From: DASTGO01 sp035719045
GTDB lineage: Bacteria; Actinomycetota; Actinomycetes; Actinomycetales; Kineosporiaceae
Reading direction: 5' to 3'
Assembly (NCBI GenBank): GCA_035719045.1
Contig: DASTGO010000281.1
Location: forward strand, 1-29,880
DNA length: 29,880 nucleotides
In this document: in pieces, positions 23,060 through 29,595 of the stretch
Numbering within the stretch: position 1 is the stretch's first letter
Layout of the letters: each line of letters begins with the position of its first letter
Notes under the pieces: model-generated
What the model saw: the letters and a program-made list of their open reading frames with translations, nothing else
Told to the model about the DNA's origin: nothing
Databases searched by the model: none
Made by a program: the position numbers and the translations under genes

Positions 23060-23892
23060 CCGGGCTCACCGGCGCGGTAGATCGACGGCTGGATCGTCTG
23101 CAGGTTCGTGGAGATCCCGTTGAGGGTCTCGCTGTGGCTGAGGATGAGGTAGCCGCCCGGATGCAGCGCCTCGATCATCCGGGCGACCAGCGCCCGCTTG
23201 GTCTCCAGCCCGAAATAGATCATGACGTTGCGCAGGAAGATGATGTCGAACGAGCCGAGGTTGCCCGGCAGGTCGATCAGGTTCGCCTCGCGGAACGCCA
23301 CATGTTCGGCCAGTTGGCGGTCGATCGCCAGGAACCCCTCGTACTCCTGGCGTCCGCGCAGGCAGTAGTTGTGCAGCATCCGCTTCGGGATGTGCTGGGC
23401 GGCCTCGATCGGGTACATCCCACGGCGCGCGGTCTCGACCATCCGGCTGCTGATGTCGGTGCCGAGCACCTGCCAGTCCTGTTCCGGCGGAAGGTGTTCC
23501 GCCAGGACCATCGCGATGGTGTAGGCCTCCTGCCCGCTGGAGCAGGCGGCACTCCAGATCCGCACCGGGGCCGGCCGGACCGGGAGCGTGCCCATCACCC
23601 GGGCCAGGAAGTCGAAGTGCGACGGCTCCCGGAAGAAGTACGTCTCGTTGGTGGTCAGCAGGTCGATCGCAAGCTGGGTCTCGAGGGGGTCCCGGTCGCC
23701 GATCCGGGCGAAGTACTCGGTGTAGGAATCGATCCCGTAGTGCCGCAGCCGCCGGTCCAGGCGGCCCATCACCATGGACTCCTTGCCGCTCTTGAGCTCG
23801 ATGCCCGTGCGCTCGAACAGGAAGGAACGGACCCAGGCGAACTCGTCGGGCGTGATCATCCGGTCCTGATCGACGCCCAGCCCGGTGTTCAC
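23056..23892 (-). CDS. cheR: Chemoreceptor methyltransferase CheR
   Basis: A 278-residue SAM-dependent methyltransferase. The N-terminal helical domain (about 12-85) contains the receptor-facing basic helix RLDRRLRHYG. The catalytic domain has TTNETYFFREPSHF (80-93), the SAM motif RIWSAACSSGQEAYTIAM (111-128), GTDISSRMVETARRG, and the FLRNVMIYF signature. CheR methylates receptor glutamates to restore signalling after adaptation. GTG 23892 overlaps the cheW stop; an internal ATG at 23859 (MITPDEF) is a plausible alternative start. No C-terminal TPR or pentapeptide-binding extension is seen. Confidence 0.96.
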   Translation of the reverse strand: MNTGLGVDQDRMITPDEFAWVRSFLFERTGIELKSGKESMVMGRLDRRLRHYGIDSYTEYFARIGDRDPLETQLAIDLLTTNETYFFREPSHFDFLARVMGTLPVRPAPVRIWSAACSSGQEAYTIAMVLAEHLPPEQDWQVLGTDISSRMVETARRGMYPIEAAQHIPKRMLHNYCLRGRQEYEGFLAIDRQLAEHVAFREANLIDLPGNLGSFDIIFLRNVMIYFGLETKRALVARMIEALHPGGYLILSHSETLNGISTNLQTIQPSIYRAGEPG

Positions 23893-24518
23893 CCTTCCCC
23901 GGTGCAGGTCTGGCGCCCGTCCGGTGCCCCGGAGGCGGCGCGACTGAGCCGGCGCAACTCGTCCGGCGACAGCACCCGGCTGACGTCCAGGACGATGAGG
24001 AACTCCCCCTGGAACCGGGCCATTCCGCTGATGAACTCGGTGCGGATCCCGGCTCCGAAGGCGGGCGGCGGTGCGATCTCGTCGGCCGCGAGGTGGAACA
24101 CCTTGTCGACCGCGTCGACCATGATGCCGACCTGGCGGGCGCCTTCGCCGGACTCCCGGTCGCCCTCCGCGTCCGTCGCCCCGGCCTCCAGGATGATGAT
24201 GCTGGTCCTGCGGGCCACCTCGGTGCGGCCGCGGCCGAACCGGGCCGCCAGGTCGACCACCGGGACCACCTGGCCCCGCAGATTGATCACGCCGCGGATG
24301 AACTCCGGCATCATGGGCACCACGGTGAGGGCCCGGAACTCCATGATCTCGGTGACGTCCAGGATCGGCAGGGCGAACGGCTCCCCGCCGAGCAGGAAGG
24401 TGAGGTAACGGTCGTTCCCCGAGCTGGTCGCCGCAGCTGCGCTGTCCTGCCCCGGCCGGGGCACCGCGACCGGGGGGCTCGTCGCGGTGCTCGTCTGGGC
24501 AGGCAGGGTCTCGGTCAT
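23889..24518 (-). CDS. cheW: Chemotaxis coupling protein CheW
   Basis: A 209-residue protein. A low-complexity Ala/Ser/Thr/Pro N-terminus of about 35 residues precedes a CheW domain (about 37-190). Recognisable elements are FLLGGEPFALPILDVTEIM, FIRGVINLRGQVVPVVDLAARFG and the QVGIMVDAVDKV strand, plus GMARFQGEFLIVLDVSRVL. CheW couples receptors to CheA in the signalling array. The domain contains an acidic insertion (GATDAEGDRESGEGAR) in a surface loop, and the C-terminus has an Arg-rich tail; both are unusual for a minimal CheW. It follows the 59-residue gene by 25 bp and overlaps cheR. Confidence 0.95.
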   Translation of the reverse strand: MTETLPAQTSTATSPPVAVPRPGQDSAAAATSSGNDRYLTFLLGGEPFALPILDVTEIMEFRALTVVPMMPEFIRGVINLRGQVVPVVDLAARFGRGRTEVARRTSIIILEAGATDAEGDRESGEGARQVGIMVDAVDKVFHLAADEIAPPPAFGAGIRTEFISGMARFQGEFLIVLDVSRVLSPDELRRLSRAASGAPDGRQTCTGEG

Positions 24519-24543
24519 CGGATTCCCTTCGCGGCAGGTCGGT

Positions 24544-24723
24544 TCAGAACCGGTCGAACTTGGCCTCGTCGAAGGCGCTCGGCGCCTCGACCCGTCTCAC
24601 CTGCGCCGGGAGCTTGCCGGACGGCAACGGGCGGCCGGCCTGGACCTGGTTCAGGGCCGCCAGGGGCCCCAGCGCCATGCTCATCACCATGGGGGCCCGG
24701 CTTCGGGTCGTCAGCGTCGGCAT
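24544..24723 (-). CDS. 59-residue protein at the head of the chemotaxis operon
   Basis: ATG 24723 is preceded by GGGAG at 6-base spacing and opens a 59-codon frame that ends 25 bp before cheW on the same strand, so it is probably the first gene of the operon. The N-terminal half is Met/Ala/Leu-rich and weakly hydrophobic (APMVMSMALGPLAAL); the middle is basic and Pro-rich; the end (APSAFDEAKFDRF) is charged and aromatic. No family is recognised. It is too hydrophilic overall for a clear membrane protein. It could be a short adaptor that docks to a Che protein by its C-terminal peptide; that is speculation from its place and composition. Confidence 0.65.
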   Translation of the reverse strand: MPTLTTRSRAPMVMSMALGPLAALNQVQAGRPLPSGKLPAQVRRVEAPSAFDEAKFDRF

Positions 24724-25175
24724 GTGGTTCTCCCAAGGTCCTCTGGTGCAGAGCAGCGGTCGGCCGGAGGCGCGGCGTCGGCCGTCCGATCTCGGACGCA
24801 TCCGGCCGCCGGTCTCCGTGGGCGGGGACTTCACCGCTGGCCATCGGCAGGGGCGGGGTCCTACTGAAGCGGTGGACGTCCCGCAGGGACCGATTCGGTA
24901 CACCCGCTCCGGTGAGGACGCTGGTGGTCCGCCGTGCCGCGCAGCCCGCCGCGGCCGATGCCGTGGGCGCTGCCGCCGGCCTCGTCGTCGAGGAAGTGCT
25001 GCAGGCCGATCATCCGGAAACCGGCGTCGCGCAACCGGTCAGTTCCCGCCGGAACCCGCCCGCCCGGACCCGAGCCGGCGCATGAACGCCTGGCCCCGAG
25101 GTACCGCCGCGGCAACGGTGGGTGGTGGCGGGCGCGGATACCGGCCGGCGGGCGGACCGGGGAGGGGCGGTCGAG
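24724..25175. other. Region upstream of the chemotaxis operon
   Basis: About 450 bp that should contain the operon promoter on minus and the start signals of the zinc-ribbon gene on plus. The near-perfect palindrome GTCCGA-TC-TCGGAC lies at 24784-24797, about 60-75 bases before the first start codon. I did not see a flagellar sigma (FliA) type promoter. Short open frames at about 24912-25085 (plus) and 24861-25015 (minus) lack ribosome binding sites and are not called. Confidence 0.4.
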
Positions 25176-25394
25176 GTGGCGAGGTCGGGAACGCCGGGTC
25201 GTGACCTGCAGGCGGGGCAACGTCCGGGTGACGAGAGCTGCCCCGAGTGCGGTGCGGGCCTGCGCACGCATGCCCGCTGGCGCGGCCTCGACTACGGGCT
25301 GCGCCCGGGCCGGGTGGTGATCGAGCAGACCTGCCCGCGCTGCGGACTGCTGCGGGTGCGGGTGATGCCCACCGGGGGCGGCGACGAGGGCTGA
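25176..25394 (+). CDS. Small zinc-ribbon protein
   Basis: A 72-residue protein whose core is CPECGAGL and, about 34 residues later, CPRCGLLRVRV, two Cys-x2-Cys knuckles that would bind one zinc ion. The segment between them (HARWRGLDYGLRPGRVVIEQT) is basic. Such ribbons occur in nucleic-acid-binding or protein-binding small proteins; no precise family is recognised. GTG 25176 lies 9 bases after GGAGGGG; an upstream extension to 25122 is possible. Its stop codon is inside the left arm of the terminator shared with the EAL-HDOD gene, which supports reality of the gene. Confidence 0.6.
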   Translation: MARSGTPGRDLQAGQRPGDESCPECGAGLRTHARWRGLDYGLRPGRVVIEQTCPRCGLLRVRVMPTGGGDEG

Positions 25395-25414
25395 GGGTCT
25401 AGGCCCTCAGCCCT
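25387..25414. terminator. Bidirectional hairpin containing both stop codons
   Basis: AGGGCTGAGGG (25387-25397) pairs perfectly with CCCTCAGCCCT (25404-25414) across a 6-base loop. The plus-strand stop TGA (25392-25394) is in the left arm and the minus-strand stop, read as TCA at 25407-25409, is its mirror in the right arm. Confidence 0.85.
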
Positions 25415-26675
25415 GCGACGGGTCCGGCCCGCGGCTCACCGTGGCCGTCGTCCACGCCAGGGCCTGGACGTACGCCCCGGCGAGGCGGTCGGCCAGGGGG
25501 CAGTTGGCGACCATCGCCGCCGGGTCGCCGCTCTCGTAGCAGAGGACGCAGTCCAGCACCTTGCGCAGGGGTCCGGGCTCCCCGGCCAGGGCCGAGCGCA
25601 GGTCGTCGGCCAGCGCGGGCAGGCCCTCCCCGAGGCCGACGGGATCGAGCCTGACCGCCTCGGCGAACCCGTGCAGCAGGCCGAGGGTGAACGCGGCGTC
25701 CGGGCAGGCCTGTGGCGAGATCGCCGGGGTGATCAGCTCACAGATGCGTGCCCGGACCAGGGCTGTGTTGATCCGGTGCCCGCTGCCGGATCCGGAGTCG
25801 GCCAGCGCGATCAGCATCATCCAGGCCCGCAGCTTCGCCATCCCGACCAGCACGACGGCGTCCCGGATCGAGGACAGCCGTCGGGTCAGGCCGCTGCTGG
25901 CCGCATTGGCGATCTTCAGCAGCTGGATCGACAGTGCCGGGTCGGTGCGCAGGACCTGTTCGACGTCGCGTGCCGTGGTCGCCGGGTCGGCCAGCTGGCT
26001 GAGCAGTCGCAGCGCCACCGCCTGCCCCGGGCCGAGGCTCTCCATGGTGAGCGTCTGCGGGCGCCCGAGGTGGTAGCCCTGGAACAGCTCGAACCCGGCG
26101 TCGGCGGCCCGCCGCAGCATCGCTTCGTCCTCGACGCGCTCGGCCAGGAACCGAACGCCGTACGGACGGCACAGTTCGATGGTCCGCAGCACCTCGTCCC
26201 ACTCCGGCTCGAGGACGTCGAGCTTGACGATCCCGGCCAGCTCCAGCAACGGAGCCGCCTGCGGGGACCAGACGAAGTCGTCCAGGGCCAGCAGGTAGCC
26301 CTCCTCGGCCCGTCGGCGGGCGCCGGCCACCACCTCGTCGTCGATCTCGACGGACTCCAGCAGTTCCAGCCCCGCGGCCTGGGGCTCGAACGGGACAGGC
26401 AGGTGCCCGACGATGAACGCCCGGGTCAGGTTGACGAAGCCGAGCCCGCCGCCGAGCAGCTGCACCCCGAACTCGGCGAACGCCGACAGGATCGTCTGCG
26501 TGGTGGCCGCATCCGCCTCGCTGCCCGGACCGGTCACTCCCGAGCTGCTCGCCTGCGTGGTGCCGCGGAACAGCAGTTCGTAGCCGTAGAGCCGCCCGCT
26601 CCGGTCGAGGATGGGCTGCCGGCCGACATGTACCAGCCCAGGCTGGCGGACGGGGTGGCCCCCGGCGTCCGCCAT
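25407..26675 (-). CDS. EAL-HDOD two-domain signalling protein, EAL probably degenerate
   Basis: A 422-residue protein of the YuxH/CdgJ type. The EAL domain (about 14-205) has VGRQPILDRSGRLYGYELLFRG with ELL instead of EAL (33-35), FVNLTRAF with N82, LDDFVWS in place of DDFGTG (131-137), K151 in VKLD, and AERVED and FQGYHLGRP near the end. The HDOD domain (about 210-405) has LLKIANAASSGLTRRLSSIRDAVVLVGMAKLRAW. Proteins of this type generally bind partners and influence motility rather than hydrolyse cyclic di-GMP; loss of the DFGTG loop fits that. ATG 26675 is preceded by GGAGGAGG. It lies next to the chemotaxis operon on the same strand, suggesting a role in motility control. Confidence 0.9.
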   Translation of the reverse strand: MADAGGHPVRQPGLVHVGRQPILDRSGRLYGYELLFRGTTQASSSGVTGPGSEADAATTQTILSAFAEFGVQLLGGGLGFVNLTRAFIVGHLPVPFEPQAAGLELLESVEIDDEVVAGARRRAEEGYLLALDDFVWSPQAAPLLELAGIVKLDVLEPEWDEVLRTIELCRPYGVRFLAERVEDEAMLRRAADAGFELFQGYHLGRPQTLTMESLGPGQAVALRLLSQLADPATTARDVEQVLRTDPALSIQLLKIANAASSGLTRRLSSIRDAVVLVGMAKLRAWMMLIALADSGSGSGHRINTALVRARICELITPAISPQACPDAAFTLGLLHGFAEAVRLDPVGLGEGLPALADDLRSALAGEPGPLRKVLDCVLCYESGDPAAMVANCPLADRLAGAYVQALAWTTATVSRGPDPSQG

Positions 26676-26840
26676 CTCGCCCCTCCTCCGCCGCCTCCTC
26701 TCCGGCATCGGTGTGCGACCGCCGGAAGTTGAGCCACGCCCGGAGGGAATCCCTGGTGCAGGCGGGCCGCGCGCGGATCCGCGCAGCGGTGCCGCCTGAT
26801 TCGGGGATTCCGTCGAGCCGCGGATGCCACGGATCCAGAG

Positions 26841-26856
26841 TTAGTCTTGCCTTACC
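26841..26856 (+). promoter_or_regulatory. Weak DtxR/IdeR-like site between divergent genes
   Basis: TTAGTCTTGCCTTACC agrees with the iron-box core TTAGGTTAGCCTAACC at 12 of 16 positions by eye. It lies 26 bases upstream of the SRPBCC start in the only AT-rich patch there, so it may equally be promoter sequence. Confidence 0.25.
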
Positions 26857-26881
26857 CGGAAGTGGTGTCGGGAGGTGGCCG

Positions 26882-27292
26882 GTGAGCGAACAAGAGGCGA
26901 CGGTGGTGGTGGCCGTCGACCTGCCGCAGGTCGAGGCCCGCCTGCGGGAGGTCACCTGCTGGAGCCGGTTCCTGGTCGGGGTGGTCGAGGTCGTCAAGAC
27001 CTCCCACGAGCGGTACACCTTCCGCCTCGACGACGGCCGCGAGGTGCCGGTCGCCGTCCGGATGCATCCGCGTGAGCACTGCTTCAGCTGGCATGCCCTC
27101 AGCGGGCCGCCCTTCGAGGGCTCGTTGCGGCTGCTCCCGGCCAGGAACGGCCGCACCCGACTGACCCTGCGGTTCACCGAGCGCCCGGTCGGGTTCGTGG
27201 CCAACCTGACCGACATGGTCACGCATTCGCGATCCCGCGCCGCGGTCGATCTGCAGCGTCTGGACATCTACGTTCACACGCGCGCCTCGTAG
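26882..27292 (+). CDS. SRPBCC (START-like) family protein
   Basis: A 136-residue protein with the alternating strands and the long C-terminal helix of the SRPBCC/polyketide-cyclase fold. It opens with VVVAVDLPQVEARLREV, a typical 'strand, helix, capture of a ligand pocket' start; WSRFLVG, RYTFRLDDGREVPVAVRM and TRLTLRFTERP are strands, and VANLTDMVTHSRSRAAVDLQRL the closing helix. Such proteins bind hydrophobic ligands or lipids; no catalytic residues can be named. GTG 26882 is preceded by GGGAGG. It is divergent from the EAL-HDOD gene and followed by a 16-bp palindrome. Confidence 0.75.
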   Translation: MSEQEATVVVAVDLPQVEARLREVTCWSRFLVGVVEVVKTSHERYTFRLDDGREVPVAVRMHPREHCFSWHALSGPPFEGSLRLLPARNGRTRLTLRFTERPVGFVANLTDMVTHSRSRAAVDLQRLDIYVHTRAS

Positions 27293-27332
27293 CCGGCCGG
27301 TGGTGGCCGGACCGGCCGGCAGGCGACCGTCC

Positions 27333-27348
27333 GTCCGGCCGGCCGGAC
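27333..27348. repeat. Perfect 16-bp palindrome GTCCGGCCGGCCGGAC
   Basis: A self-complementary 16-mer 40 bases after the SRPBCC stop in a run of GGCCGG units. It may contribute to termination or be a regulator site before the next gene. Confidence 0.5.
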
Positions 27349-27409
27349 GCGAGCGGTGGGCGACGAAAGGCCCCGGTCCGGCGTGGCGAGAGGGGATGAG
27401 GCTGGAACC

Positions 27410-28153
27410 GTGTCCGGCGACGTTCCGGTCCGGGATGACGTCGCGGCGCCCCCCGAGTCGCCGCGGCCCCGCGAGATGCTGTCCGACACCGTCGAGCTCA
27501 GCGTGGACGGTGCCCCGGTCCCCGTGCGGCTGACCCTGCCGGCCGGTCCGCGTGGTGTCGTCGTCCTGGTCCGGGGTGGCAACGGTGGACGGTTGGGGGC
27601 CCGCAGCCGTCGCGTGGCAGCCGCCCTGCCGCCGGCGGGGTACGCGGTGGTGCTGCCGGGGTTGCGCGGAAGCCCGTTGCCCGGCGATCCGGCCCCGGAC
27701 GCCCAGTGCGCCGCCACCCTGCTGGTCGCGGTGACCCGGTGGGCGCGGCGGCACCCCCGGCTGGACGGCCTGCCGCTGGGCTACTTCGCGACCAGCACCG
27801 GCGCGGCGATCGCCCTGCTCGCGGCCGCGGAACTGGGCGGTGAGGTCGCGGCGCTGGTCTGCCGGGCCGGCCGTCCCGCCGCGACCCGCGCACGCCTGGA
27901 CGAGGTGAGTGCCGCCACCCTGCTCCTGGTCGGCGGTGCCGACCCGGTCGGCGTCGGGTTCAACGGCGACCTCGAACCCCTGCTGCGCTGCCCGCGGTCG
28001 CTGCGCATCATCCCCGGGGCCGGCCGCGACTTCATCGAGCCCGGTGCGATGGACGAGGCCCTCGACCTGGCCCTGGGCTGGTTCCACCGGTACCTCGCCC
28101 CGCCCCGGGGATCCGGCTCGCCGGCCTGCGGCACCCCGATCACCCTGGCGTAG
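27410..28153 (+). CDS. Dienelactone-hydrolase-like alpha/beta protein, probably inactive
   Basis: A 247-residue alpha/beta hydrolase-fold protein. YFATSTGAAIALLAA (125-139) corresponds to the nucleophile elbow seen as YFGASTGAAAAL in the dienelactone hydrolase proteins often fused to phosphoribosyltransferases; S129 is kept. LLVGGADP (172-179) keeps the acid D178. The usual HGSGSG oxyanion stretch reads RGGNGG (55-60), and the catalytic histidine position in the conserved PGATHLFEEPG segment is occupied by R206 (PGAGRDFIEPG). Two of the expected functional histidines are therefore gone. I placed the start at GTG 27410 (GAGG 8 bases upstream); GTG 27383 or ATG 27477 are possible. No partner enzyme is adjacent. 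Confidence 0.7.
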   Translation: MSGDVPVRDDVAAPPESPRPREMLSDTVELSVDGAPVPVRLTLPAGPRGVVVLVRGGNGGRLGARSRRVAAALPPAGYAVVLPGLRGSPLPGDPAPDAQCAATLLVAVTRWARRHPRLDGLPLGYFATSTGAAIALLAAAELGGEVAALVCRAGRPAATRARLDEVSAATLLLVGGADPVGVGFNGDLEPLLRCPRSLRIIPGAGRDFIEPGAMDEALDLALGWFHRYLAPPRGSGSPACGTPITLA

Positions 28154-28470
28154 CCGTCGGGTCAGTCGGGTGGGTGGTGGTGCCGGCGGGTGCCGACCAC
28201 AGTTCTGCGTGCTCTCGGCCGGGTGAGCTGACCTCTGGTCGCCGTTCCGTGATCACTGACCCGGCGAGTACGGGCCAGACCAGAGCCGGCAGTAACAATA
28301 AGTGTCGAAGTGATTGCATCGGGTCACATCACGCAGGTCACGGCGGTCTCCACCTTTCTCCGGACTGAACCCGGGATCTCGTGGTGAATCACTCTCTGTC
28401 GTGCTTGAATCGACACACCGTAGTCAAAGGGAGTGGGTCCGGAGACTGCGGGACCTGACGAGACCGGCGG
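28154..28470. other. AT-richer intergenic region before the GT4 fragment
   Basis: About 317 bp, visibly less GC-rich than its surroundings (for example AGTAACAATAAGTGTCG at about 28291). CTCTGGTC (28233-28240) and GACCAGAG (28278-28285) are perfect inverted 8-mers 37 bases apart. GGTCACATCACGCAGGTCAC holds a direct repeat of GGTCAC. No gene was seen. It looks like a regulatory region or the edge of acquired DNA. Confidence 0.45.
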
Positions 28471-29595
28471 ATGAGAGGCAGTCACGCGGTGGGCGTGCTG
28501 AGGAAGCGAAGCGACGGGCAGTCGCGGCGGAGCGGGCTGCTGTCGGCGTTCCGGCGGGGGACCGGCACGGGCACCCGCACCGGCACGGATGGATCCACGA
28601 CACCGGCCGCGACCACGACGCCCGGATCGCTGGTGGGCCTGGTGCCCGCTGCGCAGATCCGGGTGGTGGAGCCTGGTGCCGGACGGCCGGCCGGTCCGGG
28701 ATCGGTCGGGCCGGTGCCGGGCGGGAGCAGGTCCGGCCAGGTGGTCGCACCGGGTGAGGTCGGCTGGAGCGGCCGCGGGGTCAGCCTGCGGACCGGTTCC
28801 CGTGGCTCTTCGACCACCCTCGAGGTGGACCTGACCGACGACACTCTCGTCCCGTTCGGCGTTCCGACCGGCAATCCGCGCGAGGCCGTCCGGCTGTCCT
28901 CGACCGCCCTGCACGGCATGCCGCCCGGTCAGATCGGCCGGCCCCGGGGCCTGGAGCCGATCGAGGTCATCGAACTGCCGGACTGGGACCTGCTGCCGTC
29001 GATGGAGGTCCGGGTGGACCTCACCGGCGTCGAGCGGCGCCGGGCCCGGCAGGCCACCCGCAAGGCGTTGAACTGGCACGGGAACTTCGTCATCGTGCAC
29101 ACCGGCAACATCGGGATCCGGCAGGGGCTGGAGGAACTGGCGGGGGCGCTGCGCCGGCTCGCGGAGGTGCAGCCCGACGTCCTGGTCGCTTTCATCGGCA
29201 ACGGGAACCGGCGTCAGGCGCTGGTCCGGGCCACCGCGGGACTGCCCAACGTGGAGATCCGCGACGCCGTCCCGCCGGACCAGTTGTTCGCCGTCCTGCT
29301 GGCTGGTGACCTGCTCCTGGTCAGCGAGCGCAGCGACGGTCAGGACATCACCGCGCCGAGCAAGCTCACCTCGTACTTCGCGGCGGCCCGGCCGGTGATG
29401 GCGGTGGTCTCCCGGGGCAGCGCGACCGCCGCCGAGGTGTTCCGCAGCGGCGCGGGCGTGCTTGTCGACCCCGGGGATCCGCTCGGGTTCACCGCGCAGG
29501 TCGCGGCGCTGCGGTCCGATCCCGCCGAGCGGGCCCGTCTCGGGGACGCCGGGCTGCGGTTCGTGGCGAACGAGGCGATGTCCCGACTGGCCTGA
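28471..29595 (+). CDS. GT4-type protein retaining only the donor-binding domain
   Basis: A 374-residue frame. Residues from about 203 onward match the C-terminal half of WcaI/WbuB-like GT4 transferases: VIVHTGNIGIRQGLEEL, FIGNGNRRQALV, LPNVEIRDAVPPDQLFAVLLAGDLLLVSERS, DITAPSKLTSYFAAARPVMAVV, then VDPGDPLGF and LGDAGLRFVANEAMSRLA. The N-terminal acceptor domain that should precede it is absent. Instead there are about 150 residues of basic and Gly/Thr/Ser/Pro-rich sequence and a linker with EVIELPDWDLLPSMEVRVDL. The C-terminus also stops some residues early for the family. No good ribosome binding site precedes ATG 28471; GTG 28489 is an alternative. It may be a decayed gene or a fusion that has lost catalytic ability. 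Confidence 0.6.
   Translation: MRGSHAVGVLRKRSDGQSRRSGLLSAFRRGTGTGTRTGTDGSTTPAATTTPGSLVGLVPAAQIRVVEPGAGRPAGPGSVGPVPGGSRSGQVVAPGEVGWSGRGVSLRTGSRGSSTTLEVDLTDDTLVPFGVPTGNPREAVRLSSTALHGMPPGQIGRPRGLEPIEVIELPDWDLLPSMEVRVDLTGVERRRARQATRKALNWHGNFVIVHTGNIGIRQGLEELAGALRRLAEVQPDVLVAFIGNGNRRQALVRATAGLPNVEIRDAVPPDQLFAVLLAGDLLLVSERSDGQDITAPSKLTSYFAAARPVMAVVSRGSATAAEVFRSGAGVLVDPGDPLGFTAQVAALRSDPAERARLGDAGLRFVANEAMSRLA

Noticed and set aside
17332..24723. Chemotaxis operon as a horizontally acquired island
   Set aside because: Base composition and codon use match the neighbours, and no integrase, tRNA or insertion sequence flanks it.
24861..25085. Short frames on both strands upstream of the chemotaxis operon (plus from GTG 24912, minus from ATG 25015)
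   Set aside because: Both have fairly good third-position GC, but neither has a ribosome binding site and their coding signals conflict with each other; they could be remnants.
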